Positions 26,053-33,580 of a DNA stretch of 64,000 bases are shown one piece after another. The translations under genes and the position numbers were made by a program. Each line of letters begins with the position of its first letter. Position 1 is the first letter of the stretch. The notes below the pieces were generated by a model. It was not told where the DNA came from, did not search any database, and worked only from the letters and a program-made list of their open reading frames with translations. This stretch comes from RGIG5612 sp963589005 (lineage in GTDB: Bacteria > Bacillota > Clostridia > Lachnospirales > Lachnospiraceae). Location: positions 1 to 64,000 of the forward strand of contig CAVAJR010000001.1 in assembly GCA_963589005.1 (NCBI GenBank). Reading direction: 5' to 3'.

Positions 26053-27054
26053 ATGGGCTTCATAGACAAGATGATTGAACTTGCGAAAGCTGACAAGAAA
26101 ACTATTGTACTTCCTGAACCAATGGACAAGAGAACATTCGAGGCTGCAGAGAAGATACTCAAGCTCGATATTGCTAATCTTGTAATTATCGGCACACCGG
26201 AAGAAATCGAAAAATACGGCGCAGGATATGATATTTCAGGTGCTAAGATAGTTAATCCTTTCGATGATCCGAACAAACAGAAGTATATTGATAAGTTTGT
26301 TGAGCTGCGTGGTAAGAAGGGTGTAACTCCTGAATCAGCTAAGGAGCAGATGGAAAAGGATTATATGTATTATGCATGTCTTATGTGCAAATGCGGTGAT
26401 GCTGACGGTGCAGTATCAGGTGCCTGCCATTCAACAGGCAATACGATCCGTCCGGCTCTTCAGCTTCTTAAGACAAAACCTGGAATCAGTGGGGTATCAG
26501 GCTTCTTCGTAATCGAAGTTCCGAATTGTGAACTGGGTGAGAATGGTCTGTTTGTATTTGCAGACTGTGCTGTTAATCCTGACAATGATGCTGATAAGAT
26601 GGCAGAGACAGCAGGACTTTCAGCAGAGAGCTTCAAGACATTTATTGGTGCAGAACCTAAGGTTGCAATGCTTTCATTTTCTACCAAGGGAAGTGCTAAG
26701 CATGAGCGCGTTGATATGGTAGCAGAAGCTACAGCTAAGGCTCAGGAGAGATTCCCACAGTATCAGATTGATGGCGAGCTTCAGTTAGATGCAGCCCTCG
26801 TTCCGGAAGTTGGTGAGCTTAAGGCTCCTGACAGCAAGGTAGCAGGTCATGCCAATACACTTGTATTCCCTAACCTTGAATCAGGCAATATCGGATACAA
26901 GCTGGTTCAGAGACTTGCCAAGGCTAATGCATATGGTCCTATCCTTCAGGGATTGTCAATGCCTGTTAACGACTTAAGCCGTGGATGCTATGCTGACGAT
27001 ATCGTAGGAACAGTTGCTCTTACTGCAGTACAGGCACAGCAGGCAGGCAAATAA
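26053..27054 (+). CDS. pta: Phosphate acetyltransferase
   Basis: A 333-residue Pta, which interconverts acetyl-CoA and acetyl phosphate. Family motifs include IVLPEPMDKRTFEAA near the start, ACLMCKCGDADGAVSGACHS near residue 117 and VFPNLESGNIGYKLVQRLA near 275. It is the single-domain form, without the N-terminal DRTGG/P-loop regions of long Pta proteins. A ribosome site (AAGGAA) precedes the ATG. It acts with AckA, encoded next, to make acetate and ATP. Confidence 0.97.
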   Translation: MGFIDKMIELAKADKKTIVLPEPMDKRTFEAAEKILKLDIANLVIIGTPEEIEKYGAGYDISGAKIVNPFDDPNKQKYIDKFVELRGKKGVTPESAKEQMEKDYMYYACLMCKCGDADGAVSGACHSTGNTIRPALQLLKTKPGISGVSGFFVIEVPNCELGENGLFVFADCAVNPDNDADKMAETAGLSAESFKTFIGAEPKVAMLSFSTKGSAKHERVDMVAEATAKAQERFPQYQIDGELQLDAALVPEVGELKAPDSKVAGHANTLVFPNLESGNIGYKLVQRLAKANAYGPILQGLSMPVNDLSRGCYADDIVGTVALTAVQAQQAGK

Positions 27055-27108
27055 TAAAGGGTCAGCTTAGTAACTGGAAATAAATATAATAATGCATTAA
27101 ACCTTCAT

Positions 27109-27127
27109 ACCGGCAATAATTGCCGGT
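27109..27127 (+). terminator. Stem-loop between pta and ackA
   Basis: A perfect 8-bp stem, ACCGGCAA (27109-27116) with TTGCCGGT (27120-27127), 3-nt loop. It lacks an immediate T tract, so it may be a partial terminator or processing site separating pta and ackA expression. Confidence 0.6.
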
Positions 27128-27222
27128 TGATGGCTGTTTAAACATGAAAAATTTGCAACTGTTATCCATGGGTTTTGTTAATAAAGATCCGAACGGATAC
27201 AATATAAAATAGGAGAATCATA

Positions 27223-28413
27223 ATGAAAATTTTAGTAATCAACTGTGGCAGCTCATCACTTAAATATCAGCTGATTGATTCAGAAACAGAGGCAGTTCTG
27301 GCCAAGGGACTGTGCGAAAGAATCGGTATTGACGGTAAGTTTACATATCAGCCTGCAGGCGGAGCTAAGCAGGTAAGCGACATTGATCAGCCGGATCACA
27401 AGAAGAGCGTATCACTGGTACTTGAAGCACTTACTAATCCGACAGATGGTGTTATCAAGGATCTCAGCGAGATCGGTGCTGTTGGACACAGAGTTGTACA
27501 TGGCGGCGAGAAGTTTGCTTCATCAACACTTATTACAGATGATGTTATGAAGGCTATCGAAGAGTGCAACGACCTGGCACCACTTCATAACCCTGCCAAT
27601 ATCATTGGTATCAATGCATGCAAGGAACTTATGCCTGGCGTACCTATGGTTGCAGTATTTGATACAGCATTCCATCAGACCATGCCGGCAGAGGCTTATC
27701 TGTATGGTATTCCTTATGAGTATTATACAAAGTATGGCGTAAGAAAGTATGGCTTCCACGGAACATCACATTCATATGTTTCTAAGAGAGTTGCTGAGAT
27801 CTTAGGTCTTGATTATAACAAGGCTAAGATCGTTGTATGTCACCTGGGAAATGGTGCTTCAATCTGCGCAGTTGATGGCGGCAAATCGGTTGAAACATCT
27901 ATGGGTCTTACACCTCTTATGGGTCTTATCATGGGAACTCGTTCAGGTGAGATTGATCCGGGCGCTATGGAATTCATTGCCAATAAGGAGAATTTAGACC
28001 TTAAGGGCGTTATGAATATTCTCAATAAGAAGTCAGGTGTTCTGGGACTTTCAGGCATTTCATCAGACTTCAGAGATATTGATGATGCTATCGAGGCAGG
28101 AAATGCACAGGCTAAGGCTGCTAAGGATGCATTTATCCACAGAGTTGTAAGCTATGTCGGCGGATATATTGCAGTTATGAATGGCATAGATGCTATCGTG
28201 TTTACAGCTGGTATCGGAGAGAACGACAAGGGCGTAAGAACAGCAGTTTGCAAACATTTCGGATACCTCGGCATTGATATTGATGAAGAGAAGAATTCAA
28301 TCCGCGGTGAGGATGTAGTTATCTCAACAGCTGATTCTAAGGTTAAGGTTTTAGTAGTACCTACAAACGAAGAGCTTATGATCGCTCGTGACACAGAGGC
28401 TCTGGCAAAATAA
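27223..28413 (+). CDS. ackA: Acetate kinase
   Basis: A 396-residue acetate kinase of the ASKHA fold. The N-terminus MKILVINCGSSSLKYQL, VGHRVVHGGE near residue 87, VAVFDTAFHQTMP near 143 and GFHGTSHSYV near 175 are diagnostic, with the catalytic Arg and Asp residues present. It converts acetyl phosphate and ADP to acetate and ATP. GGAG before the ATG at 27223. An rpmF promoter starts 9 nt after its stop. Confidence 0.97.
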   Translation: MKILVINCGSSSLKYQLIDSETEAVLAKGLCERIGIDGKFTYQPAGGAKQVSDIDQPDHKKSVSLVLEALTNPTDGVIKDLSEIGAVGHRVVHGGEKFASSTLITDDVMKAIEECNDLAPLHNPANIIGINACKELMPGVPMVAVFDTAFHQTMPAEAYLYGIPYEYYTKYGVRKYGFHGTSHSYVSKRVAEILGLDYNKAKIVVCHLGNGASICAVDGGKSVETSMGLTPLMGLIMGTRSGEIDPGAMEFIANKENLDLKGVMNILNKKSGVLGLSGISSDFRDIDDAIEAGNAQAKAAKDAFIHRVVSYVGGYIAVMNGIDAIVFTAGIGENDKGVRTAVCKHFGYLGIDIDEEKNSIRGEDVVISTADSKVKVLVVPTNEELMIARDTEALAK

Positions 28414-28421
28414 TTATTTGC

Positions 28422-28450
28422 TTGACAAAAATGTAGGTCGTGAGTATACT
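28422..28450 (+). promoter_or_regulatory. Consensus promoter of rpmF
   Basis: Consensus TTGACA at 28422-28427, 17 nt, and TATACT at 28445-28450. This gives rpmF its own transcript with a leader of about 50 nt and a strong AAGGAGGTG ribosome site. Confidence 0.92.
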
Positions 28451-28506
28451 TATTTGGTCGGTCTAACAGATCGCCATATACAAGTCAGCAAGGAGGTGTA
28501 CGCAAT

Positions 28507-28692
28507 ATGTCAATATGCCCAAAAAATAAAATGTCTAAGGCTAGAAGAGATAAGAGAAGAGCTAATTGGAAGATGGTAGTTCCATCTCTTGCTAAGTGCT
28601 CAACTTGTGGTGAACCTGTTATGCCACACAGAGTATGCAAGAACTGTGGTTCTTATAATAAGCGCACAATTATTGCTCAGGAAGAAGCATAA
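28507..28692 (+). CDS. rpmF: 50S ribosomal protein L32
   Basis: A 61-residue L32 with N-terminal basic MSKARRDKRRANWK and a four-Cys zinc ribbon (CSTCGEPV...CKNCGSY). AAGGAGGTG lies upstream. An internal ATG at the eighth or ninth codon (the first M of MSKARRDK) could be a shorter start, but the strong ribosome site fits 28507. The DUF177/YceD gene that often precedes rpmF is absent here; ackA is directly upstream. Confidence 0.96.
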   Translation: MSICPKNKMSKARRDKRRANWKMVVPSLAKCSTCGEPVMPHRVCKNCGSYNKRTIIAQEEA

Positions 28693-28716
28693 TTCAGCAT
28701 AGATATTATGAAATTC

Positions 28717-28757
28717 AAGCGGTTGTCATTTATGGTGACAGCCGCTTTTTGTTTTTT
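28717..28757 (+). terminator. Rho-independent terminator of rpmF
   Basis: A 12-bp stem, AAGCGGTTGTCA (28717-28728) with TGACAGCCGCTT (28736-28747, one G-U), then a long T tract. The first 13 bases (through 28729) recur exactly at 33439-33451, in the terminator at the other end of the accessory cassette. Confidence 0.95.
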
Positions 28758-29091
28758 GTGGATTTTTAGGGTCCGATTTTTTCAGGTGTATCTAATTGCA
28801 TTATTATTTCTTCCATAGAGCAGATCAAAGCAGCAACAATGCTTTTCCAGTACATAAAGTTACAAGAAATAAGAAGGCCGATTGTGTTTTTTAACTAATT
28901 ATATAATTCGAAAGGAAATAACGTTGACAGAAAAAAATAAAGATGTTATAAGCAAAGCATAAAAAAAATTCCCAAAAACAGCTGGACAGTTAGCTAAATA
29001 TAAAAGGAGGTAATATATTGCGAGTAAAAAATGGTTCTTATTATCAACGTTATTGCTACCAGCTGCAGCATTATTTTTATGGAGAAAGAAA
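28758..29091. other. Leader region of the accessory cassette
   Basis: No firm gene. It contains the cassette promoter (28924-28952) and a strong ribosome site AAAGGAGGT at 29003-29011. After that site two frames are open: a TTG at 29018 gives a 26-codon peptide ending across the next start codon, and an ATT at 29017 continues in frame into the gene at 29092 and would add a Lys-flanked hydrophobic segment (WFLLSTLLLPAAALFLW). I cannot tell which, if either, is translated. Confidence 0.5.
28924..28952 (+). promoter_or_regulatory. Promoter of the accessory ABC/bacteriocin-like cassette
   Basis: TTGACA at 28924-28929, 17 nt, TATAAG at 28947-28952. It lies downstream of the rpmF terminator, so the cassette is an independent transcription unit. 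Confidence 0.7.
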
Positions 29092-29409
29092 ATGCTGAAA
29101 AATCGTATACTTAAAATATGGCTTATAATTATGGCTGTGCTTTGCCTGGCGTTTGTAATAGTAAATGCAATATGGTTACTAAAAATAAAGCTGCCATATG
29201 ATCACTATAAGGCGATTATTAGAGCTGCGAATAGTTCAACATGGGACTATACAATGGGGATTAACGCACCAGAAAATTTGCATGTGATAGAAGCGGAAGG
29301 CTTTGATGAAAGCTATTTGTCAAAAAAACAGGAATATATCGATGAAAATTATGATTATTTGAATGACATTCTGACATATGGACTTGATGCCTGGGGTATA
29401 AAACTATGA
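29092..29409 (+). CDS. Small single-pass membrane protein (short paralogue)
   Basis: A 105-residue protein of no family I recognise. Lys/Arg-rich MLKNRILK is followed by one membrane helix (residues about 9-28), then WDYTMGINAPENL and a C-terminal IDENYDYLNDILTYGLDAWG. The protein at 31955 has the same architecture (WEYSMGIDAPDNM, IDDNYDYFKDLLNYAMNLWG) but about 70 more residues between those two motifs, so this copy looks like an internally shortened paralogue. The ATG at 29092 follows GGAGAAAG; the frame is open upstream and could begin at a non-standard ATT at 29017 behind a stronger ribosome site. It overlaps the next gene by 4 nt. A role as immunity or accessory protein of the cassette is inferred from position only. 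Confidence 0.7.
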   Translation: MLKNRILKIWLIIMAVLCLAFVIVNAIWLLKIKLPYDHYKAIIRAANSSTWDYTMGINAPENLHVIEAEGFDESYLSKKQEYIDENYDYLNDILTYGLDAWGIKL

Positions 29410-31415
29410 AGCTCGCAAAATGGATCATATGCCTGGTATTGTTCATAGTCTGCTTCATCGGGACGAATGAAATGTATCAGCGGTATATCACATCGTTATC
29501 TGACAGCTGTTATTACATATATAAAGACCTGACAGGTAATTCCACGCAATTTTTAAGTGAAGCATCTGCGGCGGGGAGTGAAAATGATGTGGCAGTTTTC
29601 TGCATGAGAAGAATGGCAGATACATCGGGTAATACAGTGATTAAGATTTATACGAATGATGATGGTATAAGTCAGCTGACAGAAAAGCATGTCCATGAGG
29701 GCGTTTATGAAAGCTTTCTGACAGGCAAATGTTCCATATTAATAGATGGCTTCGAAGAAATCCCTGATATAGGTGCGACAGGTGAGGGTGCAATAGTATA
29801 TCTACTGGGAGGAAAGGAAGATGTCAGCCGGGTAAAAGAAGAGTTGGAGAAGGATCATGATATTTCCAGACTGTATTTACCAAATGGCATTAATTCAGTG
29901 ACGATGATCATAACCATATGGGGTATCGCATTTTGTCTCTTAATATTACTTACCTGGTATGATATACAGTTTAACAAGAAAAAGAACCTTGTCTGCATTG
30001 TACTTGGTGCTTCATCGGTGCGGTTAGCAGTTAGGAACATCATCGAAGACGCCGCGGCATTTGATATGATATTTGCTGCACTTTATTTCGTTGGAAGATC
30101 ATTTACAGAAGTTACATTTGGACAGAATTATGTGATTGCCATGTTTGCGGCTTTTATGCTGAGTAACAGTCTCTTATATGTGCTTACAGCCAGACCAGAC
30201 TATAAAAAAGTGCTGCTGAATGCAGCCATTAATAATAAGCTGATGTCTGGCTGTTTTGTTATTAAGATTGTGATATCAATTGCAATAATTATTTTATTAT
30301 CACTAAATCTTGAAATGCTAGGTGACAGTTATTACAACTTGTCATTTAAGAATACGACAGGTGTATTATCATCATTCAGCTTCGCCGGCATTATTGCTAA
30401 TTCTGATGACAGCCTGGAGAGCAGCAAGAAAAATCAAGGCTACAATACTGGAAGGATGTTTCTTGATATGTATGCTGAGGATAGGGTGGCATTGGCCACG
30501 TCTATGGGCAGTTGGGAGGATGATGACGGAAATATCCATCCGATAACAGCCTATAATGGCATCTGCAAGGACTTTATAGATGTTCCAGAGATTACTGATT
30601 TCATCGATAGTGAGCAGTACGATGTATATATTTTCTATAAAGAAGGCATAAACGCTGTTGTTGATCCGGTATTTGGAACATTTGATGATTATTTGATGCT
30701 GAATCTGACAAATCTTATGTACGACACCTTTGGCTTGTCAGAAAGCGAATATACGTGCACTATTCAGAAATATAACAGTCAGGGTTCAGCTATGTATTTT
30801 GATTTCTCTGACGCCGGCACATACGATAAAGGTTTTCTGATCGAGAAAAATCCTGTGTTGACAGTGATTAATATCAAGGGAGGGAACATTAACAAGAATA
30901 TCATTAACGAAGTCAAGTATTCGATAAACTATCTTGATCCGATGTATGATTTTTCGGGAATGGAATTGTATGATGTCAGGCAAAAATACGATCTGCAATC
31001 AATAGATGCAATATCGGTAGTTGACTATTGTGCTAATTATTTCAATCTGTATATGCGCAGATTAATATTAGACAGCATTTTGTCATTATTAATATTGATT
31101 GTTGAATTAATGATGACAATTTTGGTCGTAAAGTTGGAGTACATGGTTTATGTCAAGGAATTGGCAATAAAAAAAATCCTCGGTTATTCAATGTTTAAGA
31201 AAAACTCACTTACGATATTATCAAGTTTGTTCATCACACTATCAGGAATAATAATATGCGTGATGATAGGAGCAATATTTAAAATATATAGTGAAGGATA
31301 TCCGTTCCTTATAGGGCTGTTGCTGCTGATTGTGGAAATTATAGTGATGGCTGTAAACATAAAAGCTATAGAAAAGCGCAGTGTTCCGAGAATTCTGAAG
31401 GGAAAGGTGTTATAA
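29406..31415 (+). CDS. FtsX/DUF1430-like bacteriocin-associated membrane protein
   Basis: A 669-residue polytopic protein. There is an N-terminal helix (residues 4-20), an extracytoplasmic region to about 160, then several helices (about 163-185, 215-262, 282-302), a second large extracytoplasmic region (about 305-550) and three C-terminal helices (about 555-655). Between the last groups, KELAIKKILGYSMFKKN resembles the coupling segment of FtsX/MacB-type ABC permeases. Size, layout and its neighbour ATPase match the integral membrane (putative immunity) proteins of lactococcin-972-type loci (TIGR01654/DUF1430). It probably forms a transport or membrane-protection complex with the ATPase at 32537. 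The start overlaps the preceding gene (ATGA). Confidence 0.7.
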   Translation: MKLAKWIICLVLFIVCFIGTNEMYQRYITSLSDSCYYIYKDLTGNSTQFLSEASAAGSENDVAVFCMRRMADTSGNTVIKIYTNDDGISQLTEKHVHEGVYESFLTGKCSILIDGFEEIPDIGATGEGAIVYLLGGKEDVSRVKEELEKDHDISRLYLPNGINSVTMIITIWGIAFCLLILLTWYDIQFNKKKNLVCIVLGASSVRLAVRNIIEDAAAFDMIFAALYFVGRSFTEVTFGQNYVIAMFAAFMLSNSLLYVLTARPDYKKVLLNAAINNKLMSGCFVIKIVISIAIIILLSLNLEMLGDSYYNLSFKNTTGVLSSFSFAGIIANSDDSLESSKKNQGYNTGRMFLDMYAEDRVALATSMGSWEDDDGNIHPITAYNGICKDFIDVPEITDFIDSEQYDVYIFYKEGINAVVDPVFGTFDDYLMLNLTNLMYDTFGLSESEYTCTIQKYNSQGSAMYFDFSDAGTYDKGFLIEKNPVLTVINIKGGNINKNIINEVKYSINYLDPMYDFSGMELYDVRQKYDLQSIDAISVVDYCANYFNLYMRRLILDSILSLLILIVELMMTILVVKLEYMVYVKELAIKKILGYSMFKKNSLTILSSLFITLSGIIICVMIGAIFKIYSEGYPFLIGLLLLIVEIIVMAVNIKAIEKRSVPRILKGKVL

Positions 31416-31471
31416 AAAAATACGAAGTATACAATGTAAGCAACAGATTGATAAAAATTAATAGGAAAGTT

Positions 31472-31939
31472 ATGAAAAAATGTTTATTATTTTTATTATC
31501 TGCAGTAATGGCATCGTTTATATTTGTAATTATAAGTTTGGCTGGAGGATATTATCCGAATGGAATTGTATCGGAGTCGGGTCAGTGGTTTGTTATATCC
31601 GCGCCTAGTACTAGATTTGCATCAAGTTGGAATCGAGGAGTGAATATAGATGGGTATGATCAAAGTGGGTATCAGTTTGGACTAATTGCACTTGACTACG
31701 GATATAATGTTAATACAAATAATGATTATGCATTTTGTGATTATATTGATGCATCTTGGGAAAGATATTGGTCAGGAATTCGAGAGGTTGGAGGAAATAA
31801 TAGTTGGAATGAAGGAAACCATACGACAGGAGGATATTCTTCGTGCATAGTGCAGCATGTAACAGGACAGGCAGATTATTCAGCTGATTGGTGCTATCAC
31901 ACAGGAAGTATAACGTACTACCTATATATAATTTCGTGA
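31472..31939 (+). CDS. Secreted Trp/Tyr-rich protein, candidate bacteriocin-like effector
   Basis: A 155-residue protein with a signal peptide or anchor (MKKC then a hydrophobic run to about residue 24). The exported part is rich in Trp, Tyr, Gly, Ser and Asn, with three Cys, and looks beta-rich (GGNNSWNEGNHTTGGYSSC, TYYLYIIS at the end). I do not recognise the family. Position between an FtsX/DUF1430-like protein and a lactococcin-972-group ATPase suggests a bacteriocin-like product; the ending SSCIVQHVTG...YY loosely recalls lactococcin 972 but this is not decisive. The ATG at 31472 has AGGAAAG just upstream; an in-frame TTG eight codons earlier is less likely. It is 15 nt upstream of the next gene. 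Confidence 0.55.
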   Translation: MKKCLLFLLSAVMASFIFVIISLAGGYYPNGIVSESGQWFVISAPSTRFASSWNRGVNIDGYDQSGYQFGLIALDYGYNVNTNNDYAFCDYIDASWERYWSGIREVGGNNSWNEGNHTTGGYSSCIVQHVTGQADYSADWCYHTGSITYYLYIIS

Positions 31940-31954
31940 CGAGGGAGAATTTGC

Positions 31955-32488
31955 GTGTTGAAAAATAAAACTATTAAGACAATCCTTGCTGTTATGGGCT
32001 GCATTTTTCTCGCATTTGCTATAGTTAATCTGATGTGGTTTATAAGAATAAAATGGCCATATGATAATTATAAGCAAATAGTTTTATCTCAAAAAAATAC
32101 TACATGGGAGTATTCTATGGGAATAGATGCACCAGATAATATGTATCTGAATTTTAGGGGGTTTTGTTTGAATGTTGCAGATGCTAATTCTGTAGTTGGC
32201 CATTATAATCCTGAAACTGGCGAGAATATAATTGAGGGAAAGGGATTTGTTGCGGGAGTAAAGGTCGAATATAGCTTTCTTGAATCAAGATTAATGCTTG
32301 ATATTATGGATGTGGCAGGCGATAATGGAGGCTTTGTAACTATAAATTCAGACTTAAAAGTACTGGATGATGATTATTATCCGGATGATGAATATGCAGT
32401 TAAAATGCAGAGATTTATAGATGATAATTATGACTACTTTAAAGATTTGCTAAATTATGCAATGAATCTGTGGGGCATAAATTTCTGA
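31955..32488 (+). CDS. Single-pass membrane protein (long paralogue)
   Basis: A 177-residue paralogue of the protein at 29092. It starts at GTG 31955 behind GAGGGAG, with MLKNKTIKT before one membrane helix (residues about 10-29). WEYSMGIDAPDNM follows, then a middle region absent from the short copy (NVADANSVVGHYNPETG, EYSFLESRLMLDIMDVAG), then an acidic stretch and the C-terminal IDDNYDYFKDLLNYAMNLWG. The outside-facing domain is unknown. Its last 108 nt are duplicated downstream at 33284-33391. The pairing of two versions with the exporter genes suggests immunity or adaptor function, which is inference. Confidence 0.7.
   Translation: MLKNKTIKTILAVMGCIFLAFAIVNLMWFIRIKWPYDNYKQIVLSQKNTTWEYSMGIDAPDNMYLNFRGFCLNVADANSVVGHYNPETGENIIEGKGFVAGVKVEYSFLESRLMLDIMDVAGDNGGFVTINSDLKVLDDDYYPDDEYAVKMQRFIDDNYDYFKDLLNYAMNLWGINF
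32381..32488 (+). repeat. Direct repeat, source copy in the long paralogue
   Basis: The 3' end of the 31955 gene. Positions 32401-32474 are identical over 74 nt to 33304-33377; the similarity begins at 32381 and runs to the stop codon. Confidence 0.95.
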
Positions 32489-32536
32489 CTAAGAAACTTG
32501 GTTATCAGAATGTTTATAAATAGCGAGAAGAAATTT

Positions 32537-33145
32537 ATGGTAGAATTAAAAAACATATCTAAGGCGTTTGGCGACAAGATACTTCTGAATAATTATAATC
32601 TGTGCATTAAAGATGGCGAGTTTGTAGTATTTGCAGGTAAGAGCGGATGTGGTAAGACAACACTTCTTAATATGATTGGAGGACTTGAGAAACCTGACAG
32701 CGGGCAGATACTGGTTGATGGGATTGATATATACAAGAAACGCAATATGACTGAATTCTTCACATATAAGGTCGGATTCTTATTCCAGAATTTTGCTTTG
32801 ATTGAAGATAAGACGGTTGAGCAGAATCTGGAACTAGTTCAGAAGAAAGCTCGTTCTGCATATAGCCTGGATGAGGTATTGAAGGCTCTGGGTATACTGG
32901 ACAAAAAGAAGGAGAAGATCTATAAATTATCTGGCGGTGAGCAACAAAGAGTGGCTTTGGCACGGCTTATGTATAAACAATGTGACATAATACTTGCGGA
33001 TGAGCCGACAGGTTCGCTGGATGATGCAAATGCAGCGACGGTACTAGAGATACTTCATAAAATGAACAGATTGGGAAAGATAATCATATTAGTAACGCAT
33101 AGTGAGAAGATTATGGTAAATGAGAAGAAGGTTATAATGTTGTAG
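32537..33145 (+). CDS. ABC transporter ATP-binding protein, lactococcin-972 group
   Basis: A 202-residue single-domain ATPase. Walker A is GKSGCGKTT, the Q-loop region reads FLFQNFALIEDKTVEQNL, the signature LSGGEQQRVALARLM, Walker B ILADEPTGSLDDAN and the H-loop VTHSEKI. The FQNFALIE..TV..NL stretch is characteristic of ATPases paired with DUF1430-type membrane proteins (TIGR03608, lactococcin 972 group) and the protein ends soon after the H-loop as they do. It should energise the 29406 protein. The ATG at 32537 (MVELKNISKAFGDK) fits family alignments; upstream in-frame starts at 32498 (TTG) and 32510 (ATG) exist and no ribosome site is strong. Confidence 0.85.
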   Translation: MVELKNISKAFGDKILLNNYNLCIKDGEFVVFAGKSGCGKTTLLNMIGGLEKPDSGQILVDGIDIYKKRNMTEFFTYKVGFLFQNFALIEDKTVEQNLELVQKKARSAYSLDEVLKALGILDKKKEKIYKLSGGEQQRVALARLMYKQCDIILADEPTGSLDDANAATVLEILHKMNRLGKIIILVTHSEKIMVNEKKVIML

Positions 33146-33283
33146 AGCAGCGGCACCAATGACACATTTACCAGTTAAAGACGAAATTCACTTTTCTATT
33201 TAACCAACGGTTGAAATCTAATCGCTTGTGGTCACATTCTATTCAAGGGCCTCTGTGGAAAAAACATAAAGTTTACAATATTA

Positions 33284-33391
33284 CCGGATGGTGAATATGT
33301 AGCTAAAATGCAGAGATTTATAGATGATAATTATGACTACTTTAAAGATTTGCTAAATTATGCAATGAATCTGTGGGATATAATACTCTGA
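33284..33391 (+). pseudogene. Remnant of a third copy of the small membrane protein
   Basis: The 36 codons from 33284, with their own stop at 33389-33391, encode the C-terminal motif IDDNYDYFKDLLNYAMNLW. A 74-nt block is identical to the end of the long paralogue. No start, ribosome site or membrane helix belongs to it, so it is a scar of a duplication whose 5' part was lost. The high identity implies a recent event. Confidence 0.88.
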
Positions 33392-33438
33392 AAGTACCAG
33401 AACGTTTTAGCATATAGCGATATGGAAATCCAGATGTT

Positions 33439-33479
33439 AAGCGGTTGTCATAGCAAGTGGCAACCGCTTCTTTACTTTT
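33439..33479 (+). terminator. Terminator at the end of the cassette
   Basis: A 9-bp stem, AAGCGGTTG (33439-33447) with CAACCGCTT (33461-33469), followed by CTTTACTTTT. Its first 13 bases equal those of the rpmF terminator at 28717-28729. Confidence 0.85.
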
Positions 33480-33580
33480 GCAAGATAATAGGATATCATT
33501 ACCAAATGACGCGATTGCGGGAAGGACATGCGTGGCATGCCCTTTTGCAGGTTAAGTATGAAAAAGGAGATAAAGAGGTT

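Larger units (their letters stand above)
33146..33580. other. Intergenic region after the cassette
   Basis: 435 nt. It has about 140 nt without visible features, then a duplicated gene fragment (33284-33391), a terminator (33439-33479) and the ribosome site of the next gene. Confidence 0.6.

Noticed and set aside
31472..31939. Calling the secreted protein a lactococcin 972
   Set aside because: The typical N-terminal pattern and spacing of that family are not clear; only context and a loose C-terminal likeness support it.
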